NCBI RefSeq assembly: GCF_000759975.1
Contig: NZ_JNAM01000010.1
Coordinates: 62,001-126,000 of the forward strand
Source of the DNA: Prochlorococcus marinus str. MIT 9302
Lineage (GTDB): Bacteria; Cyanobacteriota; Cyanobacteriia; PCC-6307; Cyanobiaceae
Direction: 5' to 3'
Length of the DNA stretch: 64,000 nt
In this document: positions 8,610 through 17,781 of the stretch, piece after piece
How positions within the stretch are numbered: position 1 is the first letter of the stretch
How the letters are laid out: each line of letters opens with the position of its first letter
Position numbers and translations under genes: made by a program
The notes under the pieces: generated by a model
What the model was told of the DNA's origin: nothing
The model's database searches: none
What the model saw: the letters and a program-made list of their open reading frames with translations, nothing else

Positions 8610-9002
8610 ATGAAAAATAAATTAACCTTTTTATTCGATGGTGGTTGTCCACTTTGTTTGAGAGAAACAAATTTTCTAAAAAAAAGAGATATCTTAAATC
8701 AAATTGCATTTATAGATATTAATATTAAGGATTATGATCCCAGTCTTTTTAATGACATCTCATATTCAGAAGCTATGTCAAACCTGCATGGGATTATGGA
8801 AAATGGTGAAATTATTAGGGGACTAGATGTACTTGCATATTCTTATGAATTAGTTGGTTTAGGTTGGGTTTATTATCCCTTGAAGATTAAGCTCTTATCT
8901 CCATTATTGAGACTGGTTTACAGATATTGGGCAAAATATAGACTTCAAATTACAGGAAGATCCAAGATTGAAAAACTTTGTACCTCTCAATGTGAACAAT
9001 AA
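8610..9002 (+). CDS. DCC-family (DUF393) thiol-disulfide oxidoreductase-like protein
   Basis: 130 aa from the ATG at 8610; a TTG 12 bp upstream is possible but less likely. The family motif FLFDGGCPLC places a CPLC pair at residues 13-16, followed by the ARG-type helix. The C-terminus carries a second cysteine pair (CTSQCE). DCC proteins are thioredoxin-like and thought to be redox-active, but none of their substrates is settled. It is the first gene of a tightly packed run with DUF2805, DUF2256 and a photolyase; only 2 bp separate it from the next gene. Confidence 0.85.
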   Translation: MKNKLTFLFDGGCPLCLRETNFLKKRDILNQIAFIDINIKDYDPSLFNDISYSEAMSNLHGIMENGEIIRGLDVLAYSYELVGLGWVYYPLKIKLLSPLLRLVYRYWAKYRLQITGRSKIEKLCTSQCEQ

Positions 9003-9004
9003 AT

Positions 9005-9241
9005 ATGGAAAGTATCGAAATAGATAGAATAATAGAAATGTGTTGGGAAGATAGAACACCCTTTGAAGCAATTGAGTATCAATTTGGTTTAAAAGAGGAA
9101 GATGCTATAAAAATTATGCGTCAAAACCTTAAACCTAAATCCTTTAAAGTCTGGAGAAAGAGAGTTTCGGGAAGAAATACAAAACATATGGCGCTTAAAG
9201 ATTCAACTAGATTTAAATCTACTCATAAAAGAAAATTATAA
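9005..9241 (+). CDS. DUF2805 (TIGR03643) protein
   Basis: 78 aa. It carries the family pattern IEMCWEDRTPFEAIEYQFGL, a helix-turn-helix-like segment, then FKVWRKRVSGRNTKH, a strongly basic patch. The family has no established function; the basic C-terminus suggests nucleic-acid contact, which is inference. It lies 2 bp after the DCC gene and 3 bp before the DUF2256 gene, so all four genes of the photolyase run are probably cotranscribed. Confidence 0.85.
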   Translation: MESIEIDRIIEMCWEDRTPFEAIEYQFGLKEEDAIKIMRQNLKPKSFKVWRKRVSGRNTKHMALKDSTRFKSTHKRKL

Positions 9242-9244
9242 ATT

Positions 9245-9376
9245 TTGAAAAATCTTTCTACTAAAACTTGTCCTGTTTGCAATAGGCCGTTTGAGTGGCG
9301 TAAAAAATGGAAAAACTGCTGGGATGATGTTATCTACTGTTCAAAAAGATGCAGTAACAGAAAGTCGCAAAGATGA
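9245..9376 (+). CDS. DUF2256 zinc-ribbon-like mini-protein
   Basis: 43 aa with a TTG start, ending at the TGA at 9374-9376. The coding signal is unambiguous: a CPVC pair (C9, C12), the family core [17 protein letters not shown] and a second pair C32/C36 (YCSKRC). The four cysteines fit a structural zinc site as seen in DUF2256 proteins. Its stop overlaps the photolyase start as ATGA, a sign of translational coupling. DUF2256 genes are commonly found beside cryptochrome/photolyase genes in bacteria; the function is unknown. Confidence 0.88.
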   Translation: MKNLSTKTCPVCNRPFEWRKKWKNCWDDVIYCSKRCSNRKSQR

Positions 9377-10863
9377 AACAAGTATCAATTATTTTCCCGA
9401 ATCAACTTTTTAGAGAAAGCCCAATCTTAAAAATAAATTGTGAAATTTTGATTTTGGAAGACTCATTATTTTTTGGAAATGATAAATTTCATAAATTAAT
9501 TAACCATAAAAACAAATTAGTTTTTCATAGATCATCTATGCTCGCTTATAAAAATTATTTAGAAAAATCTGGCTTTAAAGTTTTATATATTGCAAACAAG
9601 AATAATATTTCTACAGTTGACCACTTATCTGAATTTATTAAAGATAAATATCAGAAAATAAATCTCATTGACCCTCATGATTTTTTAATAATGAAGAGGA
9701 TTAATAATTTTGTTGAAAGTAATAATTTAGCTTTAAATATTTTGGCTTCTCCTATGTTTATGAGCAGTGAAGATATAAAAGAGTTATTTGCATCAAATAC
9801 AAAAAAACCTCTTATGGGTAGATTTTATGAGAATCAAAGAAAGAGCCAAAAGATATTAGTTAATCCTGATGATACACCTGAAGGTGGAAAATGGAGTTTC
9901 GATGCAATGAACAGAAAAAAATTACCAAAAGAAATAAACATACCTGATACACCTAAATTGCAAAAAAATAAATTTGTAGTTAATGCAGAAAGGTCATTAG
10001 CCAATAATCATATTGAGTTTATTGGAGAAAGTAATAACTTTTTATATCCAACTAATTTTGATGAGGCAGATCAATGGTTAAATGATTTTTTTAAACATAG
10101 ATTTTTCTTATTTGGAGATTATGAGGATGCTATTTCTAGAGAAAATTCTTTTTTATGGCATAGTTTACTTTCTCCTCTTTTAAATAGTGGCTTATTAACT
10201 CCAGATGTAGTAGTAAATAAAGCATTACTTTTTGCAAAAAATAATAATGTTCCTATTAACTCTTTAGAGGGTTTTATTCGTCAAATTATTGGATGGAGAG
10301 AATTTATTTGCCTCGTCTATAAAAAGTATGGAACAAAGATGCGAAAAAGTAATTTTTGGAATTTTGAAGATAAGCCAATTCCAGAATCTTTTTATCAAGG
10401 AAATACAGGAATTGAACCAGTAGACGTTGTTATAAAAAATATTATTAAATATGGTTATTGTCACCATATTGAGAGGTTAATGATTATTGGTAACTTCATG
10501 CTTCTATGTAGAATTCACCCCAATCAAGTTTATAAATGGTTTATGGAAATGTTTATTGATTCCTATGATTGGGTTATGGTCCCAAATGTTTACGGAATGA
10601 GTCAGTTTAGTGATGGAGGTATCTTTTCAACAAAACCATATATATCAAGCTCTAATTATGTAAAAAAAATGTCTAATTTTAAAAGTGGACCCTGGTGTGA
10701 AATATGGGATGGCTTATTTTGGAAATTTATTAAAGATAATGAAAGCTTTTTTAGAAAGCAATATCGTCTGGCAATGTTAACGAGAAATCTCGATAAAATG
10801 TCAGAGGAGAAATTAAATAATCATCTAAAAACGGCCGATAAATTTTTAAGATATATTCAATAA
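9373..10863 (+). CDS. FeS-BCP/CryB-class photolyase-related protein lacking most Fe-S ligands
   Basis: 496 aa, full length for the prokaryotic (6-4) photolyase/CryB class. The N-terminal alpha/beta antenna domain starts IIFPNQLF; the FAD-binding helical domain has [10 protein letters not shown] (about 307-316) and the catalytic-type histidine pair in [11 protein letters not shown] (H364, H365). The family binds a [4Fe-4S] cluster with four cysteines. Here the first is absent (region 345-353), the CxxC after SNYVKKMSN is replaced by FKSGPW, and only C442 aligns. The protein probably repairs UV photoproducts with blue light but without the cluster. It is translationally coupled to the DUF2256 gene. 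Confidence 0.88.
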   Translation: MKQVSIIFPNQLFRESPILKINCEILILEDSLFFGNDKFHKLINHKNKLVFHRSSMLAYKNYLEKSGFKVLYIANKNNISTVDHLSEFIKDKYQKINLIDPHDFLIMKRINNFVESNNLALNILASPMFMSSEDIKELFASNTKKPLMGRFYENQRKSQKILVNPDDTPEGGKWSFDAMNRKKLPKEINIPDTPKLQKNKFVVNAERSLANNHIEFIGESNNFLYPTNFDEADQWLNDFFKHRFFLFGDYEDAISRENSFLWHSLLSPLLNSGLLTPDVVVNKALLFAKNNNVPINSLEGFIRQIIGWREFICLVYKKYGTKMRKSNFWNFEDKPIPESFYQGNTGIEPVDVVIKNIIKYGYCHHIERLMIIGNFMLLCRIHPNQVYKWFMEMFIDSYDWVMVPNVYGMSQFSDGGIFSTKPYISSSNYVKKMSNFKSGPWCEIWDGLFWKFIKDNESFFRKQYRLAMLTRNLDKMSEEKLNNHLKTADKFLRYIQ

Positions 10864-10966
10864 ATTAGGACTTAAAATCTATAGTTAAGTTTGAAAAATT
10901 AAAAGAATATTATATTATTACGAAATATTACATCCTAATGCTAAATTAAAAAAACATAAATTCAAA

Positions 10967-11146
10967 ATGAATATTGGAATCCTTTTTTTGAAAAGTAATT
11001 TAACTGGTATCATCACTTTTTCTGAATTAGATTGGGTAACTTCCCATCAATCTAATTTTACAAGGTTGGAGGAATCTTTAGCTATTAAGTTAGGAAGAAT
11101 GCTTGATGCAGGATCTATTAACATAGGTTGCCGTTTGAATTCCTGA
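10967..11146 (+). CDS. Small protein of 59 aa, unknown function
   Basis: ATG start. The peptide contains FSELDWVTSHQSNFTRLEE, followed by a helix ending KLGRMLDAGSINIGCRL. It has a mixed, soluble composition, balanced charge and no low-complexity stretch, which is unusual for a random ORF in such AT-rich DNA. I recall similar small proteins in picocyanobacteria but cannot assign a family. It follows the photolyase gene by about 100 bp on the same strand. Confidence 0.65.
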   Translation: MNIGILFLKSNLTGIITFSELDWVTSHQSNFTRLEESLAIKLGRMLDAGSINIGCRLNS

Positions 11147-11165
11147 TTAATTTTTTATTTTATTA

Positions 11166-11309
11166 ATGAAGCATCAAAAAGAGAAAAAATTATTTTTTCG
11201 GGAAAGAATTCATTCTTTAAACATCTTTCTTTTTTTAGGATTTAATCTTACACTTATCTCTATATTAGGATTTATTTGGTTAAATAATTCAGTTGAAAAA
11301 GTAGTTTAA
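11166..11309 (+). CDS. Putative 47-aa single-pass membrane peptide
   Basis: ATG start 20 bp after the previous small gene. The N-terminus is strongly basic (MKHQKEKKLFFRER), followed by one hydrophobic segment (about 18-41) and a short polar tail, giving an N-in membrane topology. Phe/Leu/Ile-rich ORFs arise easily in AT-rich DNA, so the call rests on the well-formed charge-then-helix architecture and on its location in an otherwise empty gap. Confidence 0.45.
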   Translation: MKHQKEKKLFFRERIHSLNIFLFLGFNLTLISILGFIWLNNSVEKVV

Positions 11310-11359
11310 ATTCATAAATTTTTTGTATATTAAAGTTATCTTTAAAAATAAATTATATT

Positions 11360-12676
11360 TTGAGCATAGGATATCTACAAAGAAAAGCAGCTTGGGAAAT
11401 TTTATTAAAAGTTAGTTATGGTGATTTTTCTGATCATGCCCTTGAAAAGGTTTTAAGAAATTATCAATTTAATCCTCTTGATATAGCTTTTATTACAGAA
11501 TTATCTTTTGGATGTATAAGGTATAGAAAATTTCTTGATCTTTGGACGGATCATACATCAAAAATTACTCATAAAAAGCAGCCTCCAAAATTAAGATGGC
11601 TTTTACATATAGGTTTATATCAACTATTGAAAATGGATAAAATTCCATTTCCTGCAGCTATTTCTACTACTGTAGAAGTAGCTAAAAAAACAGATTTAAA
11701 GGGTTTAGCAGGAACTGTAAATGCCATATTGAGAAATGCATCAAGAAAATTAGAAAAAGAAATTTTTCCAAAATTATCTTCTGATAGAAAAGAAAGAATT
11801 TCATATCTTGAATCCTTGCCATTATGGCTTGTGAATGATCTCTATAAATGGGTAGGAAATAATGATGCTGAAAATATCGTTAAGGCATTTAATAAAAAAC
11901 CTTCAATTGATTTGAGAATTAACAAACTAAAGACTGATATAGATGAATTTTTGAAAGTACTTTATAAGAATAAAATTAATGCTGAACCTATCAAAGAGTT
12001 AAATAATGGAATTACTTTAAAATCTAATCCAAGATCTATTAAAAACTTACCGGGATATAGTGATGGACTTTGGACAATTCAAGATAGATCTTCTCAGTGG
12101 GTAGCACCTCTTTTGAATCCAAAAGAAGGTGAAAAGATTTTAGATGCTTGTGCAGCGCCAGGAAGTAAGTCTACTCACTTAGCAGAATTAGCAAACGATA
12201 GTGCTGAAATACTGGCTGTAGATAGATCAGAAAAAAGATTGAAAATACTTCAATCAAATTTAGACAGGTTAAATTTACAATCTGTAGATACCCTCAAGGC
12301 TGATGCAGCGAGTTTGAGTGAATTGAATCCTAAGTTTATATCTTATTTTGATAAGATTTTGTTAGATGCTCCCTGTTCTGGGATTGGAACTTTGTCCAGA
12401 AATCCAGATTCTAGATGGTCTTTAAGTAAAGAAAAAATAAAAAGCTTAACTTTATTGCAGGAAAAACTATTAGAAAGTATTTTTCCTCTTCTGAAAAAAG
12501 ATGGAACTTTAGTTTATTCAACATGTACGATCTGTCCTAATGAAAATAATCTTTTAATTGAGCGATTTATTGAAAAAAATAAAGGTTTAAAATTGGATAG
12601 CCAAAAGCAAATTTTACCTCGCCTTGATTATCCTGGAGATGGATTTTATGCGGCGATAATTTCTTATAAAGATTAA
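11360..12676 (+). CDS. rsmB: 16S rRNA cytosine-C5 methyltransferase RsmB (Sun/Fmu)
   Basis: 438 aa, TTG start. The N-terminal third is a NusB-like RNA-binding domain (about 1-140). The methyltransferase follows, with SAM site DACAAPGSKS (262-271), motif IV DAPCSGIGTL with C339, and motif VI YSTCTICPNEN with the catalytic C389. It methylates C967 of 16S rRNA during 30S assembly. Its stop lies 10 bp from the stop of the convergent penicillin-binding protein gene. Confidence 0.95.
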   Translation: MSIGYLQRKAAWEILLKVSYGDFSDHALEKVLRNYQFNPLDIAFITELSFGCIRYRKFLDLWTDHTSKITHKKQPPKLRWLLHIGLYQLLKMDKIPFPAAISTTVEVAKKTDLKGLAGTVNAILRNASRKLEKEIFPKLSSDRKERISYLESLPLWLVNDLYKWVGNNDAENIVKAFNKKPSIDLRINKLKTDIDEFLKVLYKNKINAEPIKELNNGITLKSNPRSIKNLPGYSDGLWTIQDRSSQWVAPLLNPKEGEKILDACAAPGSKSTHLAELANDSAEILAVDRSEKRLKILQSNLDRLNLQSVDTLKADAASLSELNPKFISYFDKILLDAPCSGIGTLSRNPDSRWSLSKEKIKSLTLLQEKLLESIFPLLKKDGTLVYSTCTICPNENNLLIERFIEKNKGLKLDSQKQILPRLDYPGDGFYAAIISYKD

Positions 12677-12686
12677 AGAATAAAAT

Positions 12687-14465
12687 TTATTTTTTAATTG
12701 AGATTTTATAAATTTCAGCTATAAATTTCTTCCATAAATAAGCTGCATTTCCACTAGATAATTGAGATTCTTTATTATCGTCATAACCTATCCAAATACC
12801 TGTTGTAATATTATTAAGTGAACCAATAAACCAAAGATCTTTATTGCCATCGGATGTTCCTGTTTTTCCATAAATTTTCTTTCCTTCTATAAAGGCTGCT
12901 TTCGAAGTACCCTCTTTTACTGATTTCTCAAGAAGTTTATTTATTTTTTTGGATACTTTAAAATCTAAGATTCTTTTGGAAATAAATTTGTTTTCCCAAA
13001 TAGATTCATTATTAAATGATTCTAATTTTTCTAAAATACTGGGTCTTTGAATCTCTCCATTATTATTTATTGCAGAATATGCATTTGTAATGTTTAAAAG
13101 ATTATCTCCATAAGAGCCAATAGCTAATGATGGAAATTCCTTTAATTCTTGTTTATAACCTAGGCCAAATGCATTTGCTAGATTAATAATTTTTTTTAGG
13201 CCTATTTTTTTTGCTATTGATATTGGAACGATATTGGATGAACTTTTAAATGATTCAATCAAAGATACTGAACCTTTATATTCTTCTGAAAAATTTTTTG
13301 GGCAATAACTTTCCCAGCATCTTGGTAAGTCTTGAAATTTATCACTTAATTTTATCCCTTCTATTAATGCAGCAGTATAAGGAATTATTTTAAAAGTAGA
13401 ACCTAAAGGTCTTACAGATGAAATAACTCTATTATATTCATTAATTGATGGATTTTTGCTGGTTACCATTGCCCTGATTAGTCCTGTGTTTGATTCAATT
13501 GATAACAGAGCAAACTCAATTTCTTTAGGGCCAACATATCTTGAAATTTTTTGGGCTTTTTCTTGCCAATCTTTATTGATAGAAGATTTAATCCTTAAAA
13601 ACTTATAATCATTTTTATTGTCAATTCTTTTATCTGTTTCCTCAAGAATAAAATTTATTAGTAATTTATCATCTAAAAAATTATCAGCTTTTTGATAATT
13701 TAAGTTTATTTTCTCTTTAATAGCCTTATTCTTATTTTCAAGAGAAATATATCCATCAATATACATTGATTCAAGAACTTGATTTCTATTTTTAATAGCT
13801 AGTTCTATATTTTGATAAGGTGAATAAATTGATGGAGCTGGAGCTAATCCTGCAATTAATGCGATCTCTGATAATGTCAATTCTTCTATAAGTTTTCCAA
13901 AATAAACTTGAGAAGCCTCGTTAACCCCGTATGCTCCTGATCCTAAATAAATATTATTTAAATATAATTTTAAAATTTGATTTTTGTCATATCTAAATTC
14001 AAGTATGAGTGATATAAATATTTCTTTGATTTTTCTTTGGAAACTTAAATCATTATTTAGAAAAAGTAATCTAGCAACTTGTTGAGTAATCGTACTTCCT
14101 CCCTCTTTAACATAACCACTTCTAATGTTTTGAAAAAGGGCGCGTGAAATACTTTTTAAATCTATTCCATTATGTTTATAAAATCTTTTATCTTCCGAAG
14201 ATATAAAAGAATGTTTCAGAAAAAATGGAATTTTATTTTTACTATTATCTATTTCAAATTTTCGGCTTAATTTGCTTAGGATCTTATTATCAGAAGATGA
14301 AATTATATAAGAATATTTGGTTGGACGAGACCTTTTATTTTTAGATATGTCAAATTTTAATGTAGTAAATATTAGACTATAAATATAAAAAGATATTCCA
14401 GAAAAAATTAATATTGGAATTATTAAAACAAAAGATTTGGATTTAATCTTTTGCACCTTAAGCAA
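12687..14465 (-). CDS. Class A penicillin-binding protein (transglycosylase/transpeptidase)
   Basis: 592 aa. One N-terminal membrane anchor (about 12-35) precedes a GT51 transglycosylase domain with FISSEDKRFYKHNG (catalytic Glu91) and GGSTITQQVARLLF (122-135). The transpeptidase domain has the SxxK box in RPLGSTFK (S356, K359), the SxN box SSN (409-411) and the KTGTS box near 535. It polymerises and crosslinks peptidoglycan in the periplasm. It is short for the class, with no C-terminal extension. Its start overlaps the end of chlG by 8 bp, so the two are cotranscribed. Confidence 0.95.
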   Translation of the reverse strand: MLKVQKIKSKSFVLIIPILIFSGISFYIYSLIFTTLKFDISKNKRSRPTKYSYIISSSDNKILSKLSRKFEIDNSKNKIPFFLKHSFISSEDKRFYKHNGIDLKSISRALFQNIRSGYVKEGGSTITQQVARLLFLNNDLSFQRKIKEIFISLILEFRYDKNQILKLYLNNIYLGSGAYGVNEASQVYFGKLIEELTLSEIALIAGLAPAPSIYSPYQNIELAIKNRNQVLESMYIDGYISLENKNKAIKEKINLNYQKADNFLDDKLLINFILEETDKRIDNKNDYKFLRIKSSINKDWQEKAQKISRYVGPKEIEFALLSIESNTGLIRAMVTSKNPSINEYNRVISSVRPLGSTFKIIPYTAALIEGIKLSDKFQDLPRCWESYCPKNFSEEYKGSVSLIESFKSSSNIVPISIAKKIGLKKIINLANAFGLGYKQELKEFPSLAIGSYGDNLLNITNAYSAINNNGEIQRPSILEKLESFNNESIWENKFISKRILDFKVSKKINKLLEKSVKEGTSKAAFIEGKKIYGKTGTSDGNKDLWFIGSLNNITTGIWIGYDDNKESQLSSGNAAYLWKKFIAEIYKISIKK

Positions 14466-15405
14466 CTAAAAAACTATGTCCTATCGCTAAAGCCGTAACT
14501 AACATTCCAGTTATAAGAAACGGTTGGGCACTTGCTTGATATTTGACATCAAACTTTAGAGGATCTCTTAGTAACCACATATCTTGAAATGTGATTTGTG
14601 GAATTACCAATAAAACCAAAATTACAGAGGCTAAGTGTTGCCCAATAATGACTAATACTATAACCATTGCTAATTGAAAAATATCAATCAGCCCTGCACT
14701 TATTCTACTTGCATTTTTAATTCCAAATACTACTGGTAAAGAATTCAAGCCTAGCTTGGAGTCTCCTTCAACGCTTTTGAAATCATTGATAACAGCAATA
14801 CCAAGTCCAGAAAGACTATAAGCAAGTGTTAGTAATGCAGTTATGATAGTTAGTTTTCCAAATAAAGCTTGTCCTGCCCACCAAGGTAAAGCTATATAAG
14901 ATGCACCTAATGCATAATTTCCAAGCCAACCATTTTGTTTTAATTTTAGAGGTGGAGCAGAATATATATAACTAACAAAAGATCCTCCCAATGCTAAGAG
15001 GAAGACGGAAGGAAAGTTGTGCTTAGCGTATAAATCTAATAGAAAAGCAACGATTAAGCCCGCAATAAGTAATACCCAGATTTGTATTTTAACCTCTTTA
15101 ATTGAAATTTTTCCAGAAGGAATTGGTCTATTTGGCTCATTAATCGCATCAATTTCTTTATCAAAAAAATCATTGATGGTTTGGGTATAACCAGCTAGAA
15201 GTGGCCCACTCATTAACATGCACGCCAGTGAAGCTAAAACATTACTAAATGTCCATTCAAAATTCCCACTTGCAGCTGCTCCACAAATAACTCCCCATAT
15301 CAAAGGGATCCATGTTATGGGTTTCATTAACTGTATGCGGAGTTTCCATATACTTGATGTTTCAGAGGCACCCTTAATACCTAACAGTTGTTTTGGATCA
15401 TTCAC
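14458..15405 (-). CDS. chlG: Chlorophyll synthase ChlG
   Basis: 315 aa integral membrane prenyltransferase of the UbiA superfamily with about eight or nine helices. The first Asp-rich motif reads NDFFDKEIDAINEPNRPIPSG (preceded by QTI), and the second is INDFKSVEGDSKLGLNSLP. These are characteristic of ChlG, which esterifies (divinyl-)chlorophyllide with phytyl or geranylgeranyl diphosphate, the last step of chlorophyll synthesis. It lies 8 bp after the DUF2862 gene on the same strand, and the PBP gene overlaps its 3' end. Confidence 0.97.
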   Translation of the reverse strand: MNDPKQLLGIKGASETSSIWKLRIQLMKPITWIPLIWGVICGAAASGNFEWTFSNVLASLACMLMSGPLLAGYTQTINDFFDKEIDAINEPNRPIPSGKISIKEVKIQIWVLLIAGLIVAFLLDLYAKHNFPSVFLLALGGSFVSYIYSAPPLKLKQNGWLGNYALGASYIALPWWAGQALFGKLTIITALLTLAYSLSGLGIAVINDFKSVEGDSKLGLNSLPVVFGIKNASRISAGLIDIFQLAMVIVLVIIGQHLASVILVLLVIPQITFQDMWLLRDPLKFDVKYQASAQPFLITGMLVTALAIGHSFLVA

Positions 15406-15413
15406 TTTACTCT

Positions 15414-15638
15414 TTAACCCTTCTCAATTTCTTCTGGGAAAAACCAGTTTTGCTGACCATCCTGAAATTTTGCAGTGATTCCAATACTCCCTCCGTCAGC
15501 CATTTTATAGCCTGTTATTACGACTTTAGGATTAGAGGATATTTGATCAATTAATTTCGCTGGTAGTCTATCTTTTACTTTGTTAATGTTAATTTTGATT
15601 TTACTACCGATTTTGGGTAAAAATTTTGTTTCAGCCAT
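15414..15638 (-). CDS. DUF2862 protein
   Basis: 74 aa, small and basic, with the cyanobacterial DUF2862 layout: KIGSKIKININKVKDRLP, then VVITGYKMADGGSIGIT and a C-terminal NWFFPEEIE. The beta-rich composition suggests an SH3-like barrel (inference). Function is unknown. It heads the DUF2862-chlG-PBP run with 8 bp before chlG and is divergent from hisF with a 60-bp spacer. Confidence 0.85.
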   Translation of the reverse strand: MAETKFLPKIGSKIKININKVKDRLPAKLIDQISSNPKVVITGYKMADGGSIGITAKFQDGQQNWFFPEEIEKG

Positions 15639-15697
15639 AAGAGGTAAAATGGAAGCTATTATGCAAGATTAACAGTATTTGGACAATTTTTACTAAA

Positions 15698-16468
15698 ATG
15701 GTAGCTCTTCGTTTAATTCCTTGTTTAGATGTCGCCAATGGCAGAGTCGTAAAAGGTGTAAATTTTGTTAACTTGAGAGACTCAGGTGATCCTGTTGAAT
15801 TGGCTTGTAGGTATTCTGATGAAGGTGCAGATGAATTAGTATTTCTGGATATTAGAGCAAGTGTGGAAAATAGAAATACATTAGTTGACCTAGTCTCTAG
15901 GACTGCAAAATCAGTAAAAATCCCTTTTACAGTAGGTGGCGGTATAGATTCTGTTTCTTCTATTAATGATCTTTTAAGAGCAGGAGCAGATAAAGTGAGT
16001 TTAAATTCTTCTGCTGTTAGAAATCCTGATTTAATTTCTAAAAGTTCTAAAGAATTTGGTAATCAATGCATCGTGATAGCAATTGATGCTAGAAGAAAAC
16101 TTAATAAAGTTGATCAATGGGAGGTATATATAAAGGGAGGGAGAGAAAATACTGGAATAGATGTATTGAGTTGGGCAAAGAAAGTTGAGGAATTAGGGGC
16201 AGGGGAAATCTTGCTAACTTCTATGGATGGTGATGGCACACAGAATGGATATGATTTGCATTTGACGGCATCTGTTGCGAATGTTGTTAACATCCCAGTA
16301 ATTGCTTCTGGAGGAGCAGGCTGTCTAGAAGATATCTATGATGTTTTCAAAGAAGGTAGGGCATCTGCAGCACTTTTAGCATCATTACTGCATGATAAGA
16401 AACTTACTTTACAAGAAATAAAAACTTTTCTCCTCGAAAAGAAACTCCCCATTAGACCTTATGAATGA
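15698..16468 (+). CDS. hisF: Imidazole glycerol phosphate synthase cyclase subunit HisF
   Basis: 256 aa TIM barrel. The N-terminus [19 protein letters not shown] contains the catalytic Asp11 position, and the second catalytic Asp sits in [15 protein letters not shown]. With HisH it converts PRFAR and ammonia to IGP and AICAR in histidine synthesis. It starts with ATG. menG follows after 44 bp on the same strand. Confidence 0.98.
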   Translation: MVALRLIPCLDVANGRVVKGVNFVNLRDSGDPVELACRYSDEGADELVFLDIRASVENRNTLVDLVSRTAKSVKIPFTVGGGIDSVSSINDLLRAGADKVSLNSSAVRNPDLISKSSKEFGNQCIVIAIDARRKLNKVDQWEVYIKGGRENTGIDVLSWAKKVEELGAGEILLTSMDGDGTQNGYDLHLTASVANVVNIPVIASGGAGCLEDIYDVFKEGRASAALLASLLHDKKLTLQEIKTFLLEKKLPIRPYE

Positions 16469-16512
16469 AAATTTAAATTTATTCCAAAAAGAAATTATTT
16501 TAAAATTTAAAA

Positions 16513-17214
16513 ATGAAATTTACAAAAACTATAGAAGTCAAAAATATATTTAATAAAATTTCCTATAAATATGACTTTTTAAATAATCTATTAAGTTTTG
16601 GACTACACAAATTATGGAAAAGGAAATTAGTTAATTTATTAGAACCTTTAAATGGTGAAGATTGGGCTGATTTATGCTGTGGCACTGGAGATTTAGCATT
16701 CTTAATTTCTAAGAGAGTAAGTCCAAGGGGCTCAATTACTGGGATTGATAGTGCAAAGAGTATCATAAATATTGCAAAGAAAAAATCAGAGATAAAAAAA
16801 AATAAATTTATTAAGTGGGAAATGAAAGATGTTTTAGAAATTGATGATTGTTCAAAAAATTTTGATGGGATTTGTATGTCATATGGATTAAGAAACTTGA
16901 ATAATGTTGAAGAAGGAATCAAAAAAGTTTTTTATCTTTTGAATGATAAAGGAAGGGCAGGATTCCTAGATTTTAATCACTCATCAACAAATTCTTTATC
17001 TAATATTTTCCAGAAAATATATTTGAGGCTTATTGTAGTAACCATTTCGCGGATTTTTAATTTAAGTAAAGAGTACGCATATATTGAAAATAGTATTAGA
17101 AATTTTCCAAAGAAAAATGAGCTTATAAAAATTGCTAAGGAAGTTGGATTTAAAAAAGCTGAATATAGAACTATTTTTTTTGGTCAAATGGGAATATTAA
17201 TTTTAGCTAAATAA
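16513..17214 (+). CDS. menG: Demethylphylloquinone/menaquinone methyltransferase (UbiE/MenG family)
   Basis: 233 aa. The UbiE family motif YDFLNNLLSFGLHKLWKRK is near the N-terminus (about 20-38), then the SAM pocket WADLCCGTGDLAF and the downstream SYGLRNLNNVEEG. In cyanobacteria the enzyme makes the last methylation of phylloquinone, the A1 electron carrier of photosystem I. Its 3' end faces the convergent DciA-like gene 9 bp away. Confidence 0.92.
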   Translation: MKFTKTIEVKNIFNKISYKYDFLNNLLSFGLHKLWKRKLVNLLEPLNGEDWADLCCGTGDLAFLISKRVSPRGSITGIDSAKSIINIAKKKSEIKKNKFIKWEMKDVLEIDDCSKNFDGICMSYGLRNLNNVEEGIKKVFYLLNDKGRAGFLDFNHSSTNSLSNIFQKIYLRLIVVTISRIFNLSKEYAYIENSIRNFPKKNELIKIAKEVGFKKAEYRTIFFGQMGILILAK

Positions 17215-17223
17215 AGAATTTAC

Positions 17224-17751
17224 TTATTTATTTTTTCTCCAACAAAAAGAACACTTTCCCCAACGTTTGATTTCGCCTTCGGGAGTTGGGGAATTACATA
17301 GATTACAAATTATCATGTTATTTTGATTGATTCTACTTGGATGTTTAGCCCAAACTATCTTTTCATTAGTAGTTTTAATATTTTTATTTTTAAGTTCATA
17401 ATTTTGTATTATTTTTATTTCATTCAAAGTTATTCCAATCTTTTCAATTCTCTCTTTTAATTTATGCTTGTTATAGATTAGTGCTTGGCGCCACTGTGGA
17501 TTATTTACTGCAATTGTAAGTATTTTTTTTTCAATATTTAATGGTTTGCATTCTTGAAATAATTCAGAACCGATTAATTCTTTCCAGTTTTCGTTGATTT
17601 TAGAAAGTTGATCTAAGTCCCCCCATGATTTTTTGAAATTATCAAGACAATTTTTTAATGGAAGTGGATTCCTTCTATTCACTATTGGCAAATACTTTTT
17701 ATCCAATTTGTAAAATTTACTTATTAAGACTAAAGTTAATCTAATCTTCAA
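17224..17751 (-). CDS. DUF721/DciA-like protein with C-terminal zinc ribbon
   Basis: 175 aa. The central part, from about residue 35 to 110, is a DUF721 domain (WKELIGSELFQECKPLNIEKKILTIAV with the typical NPQWRQAL). The C-terminus adds two CxxC pairs, C149/C152 and C167/C170, separated by TPEGEIKRWGK, an evident zinc ribbon. DUF721 includes DciA, the ancestral loader of the replicative helicase DnaB, so a role in replication initiation is plausible but inferred. It is divergent from birA with only 30 bp between starts. Confidence 0.78.
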   Translation of the reverse strand: MKIRLTLVLISKFYKLDKKYLPIVNRRNPLPLKNCLDNFKKSWGDLDQLSKINENWKELIGSELFQECKPLNIEKKILTIAVNNPQWRQALIYNKHKLKERIEKIGITLNEIKIIQNYELKNKNIKTTNEKIVWAKHPSRINQNNMIICNLCNSPTPEGEIKRWGKCSFCWRKNK

Positions 17752-17781
17752 AAAGATGCTTGCTGTTTTAATAAAGAATTT

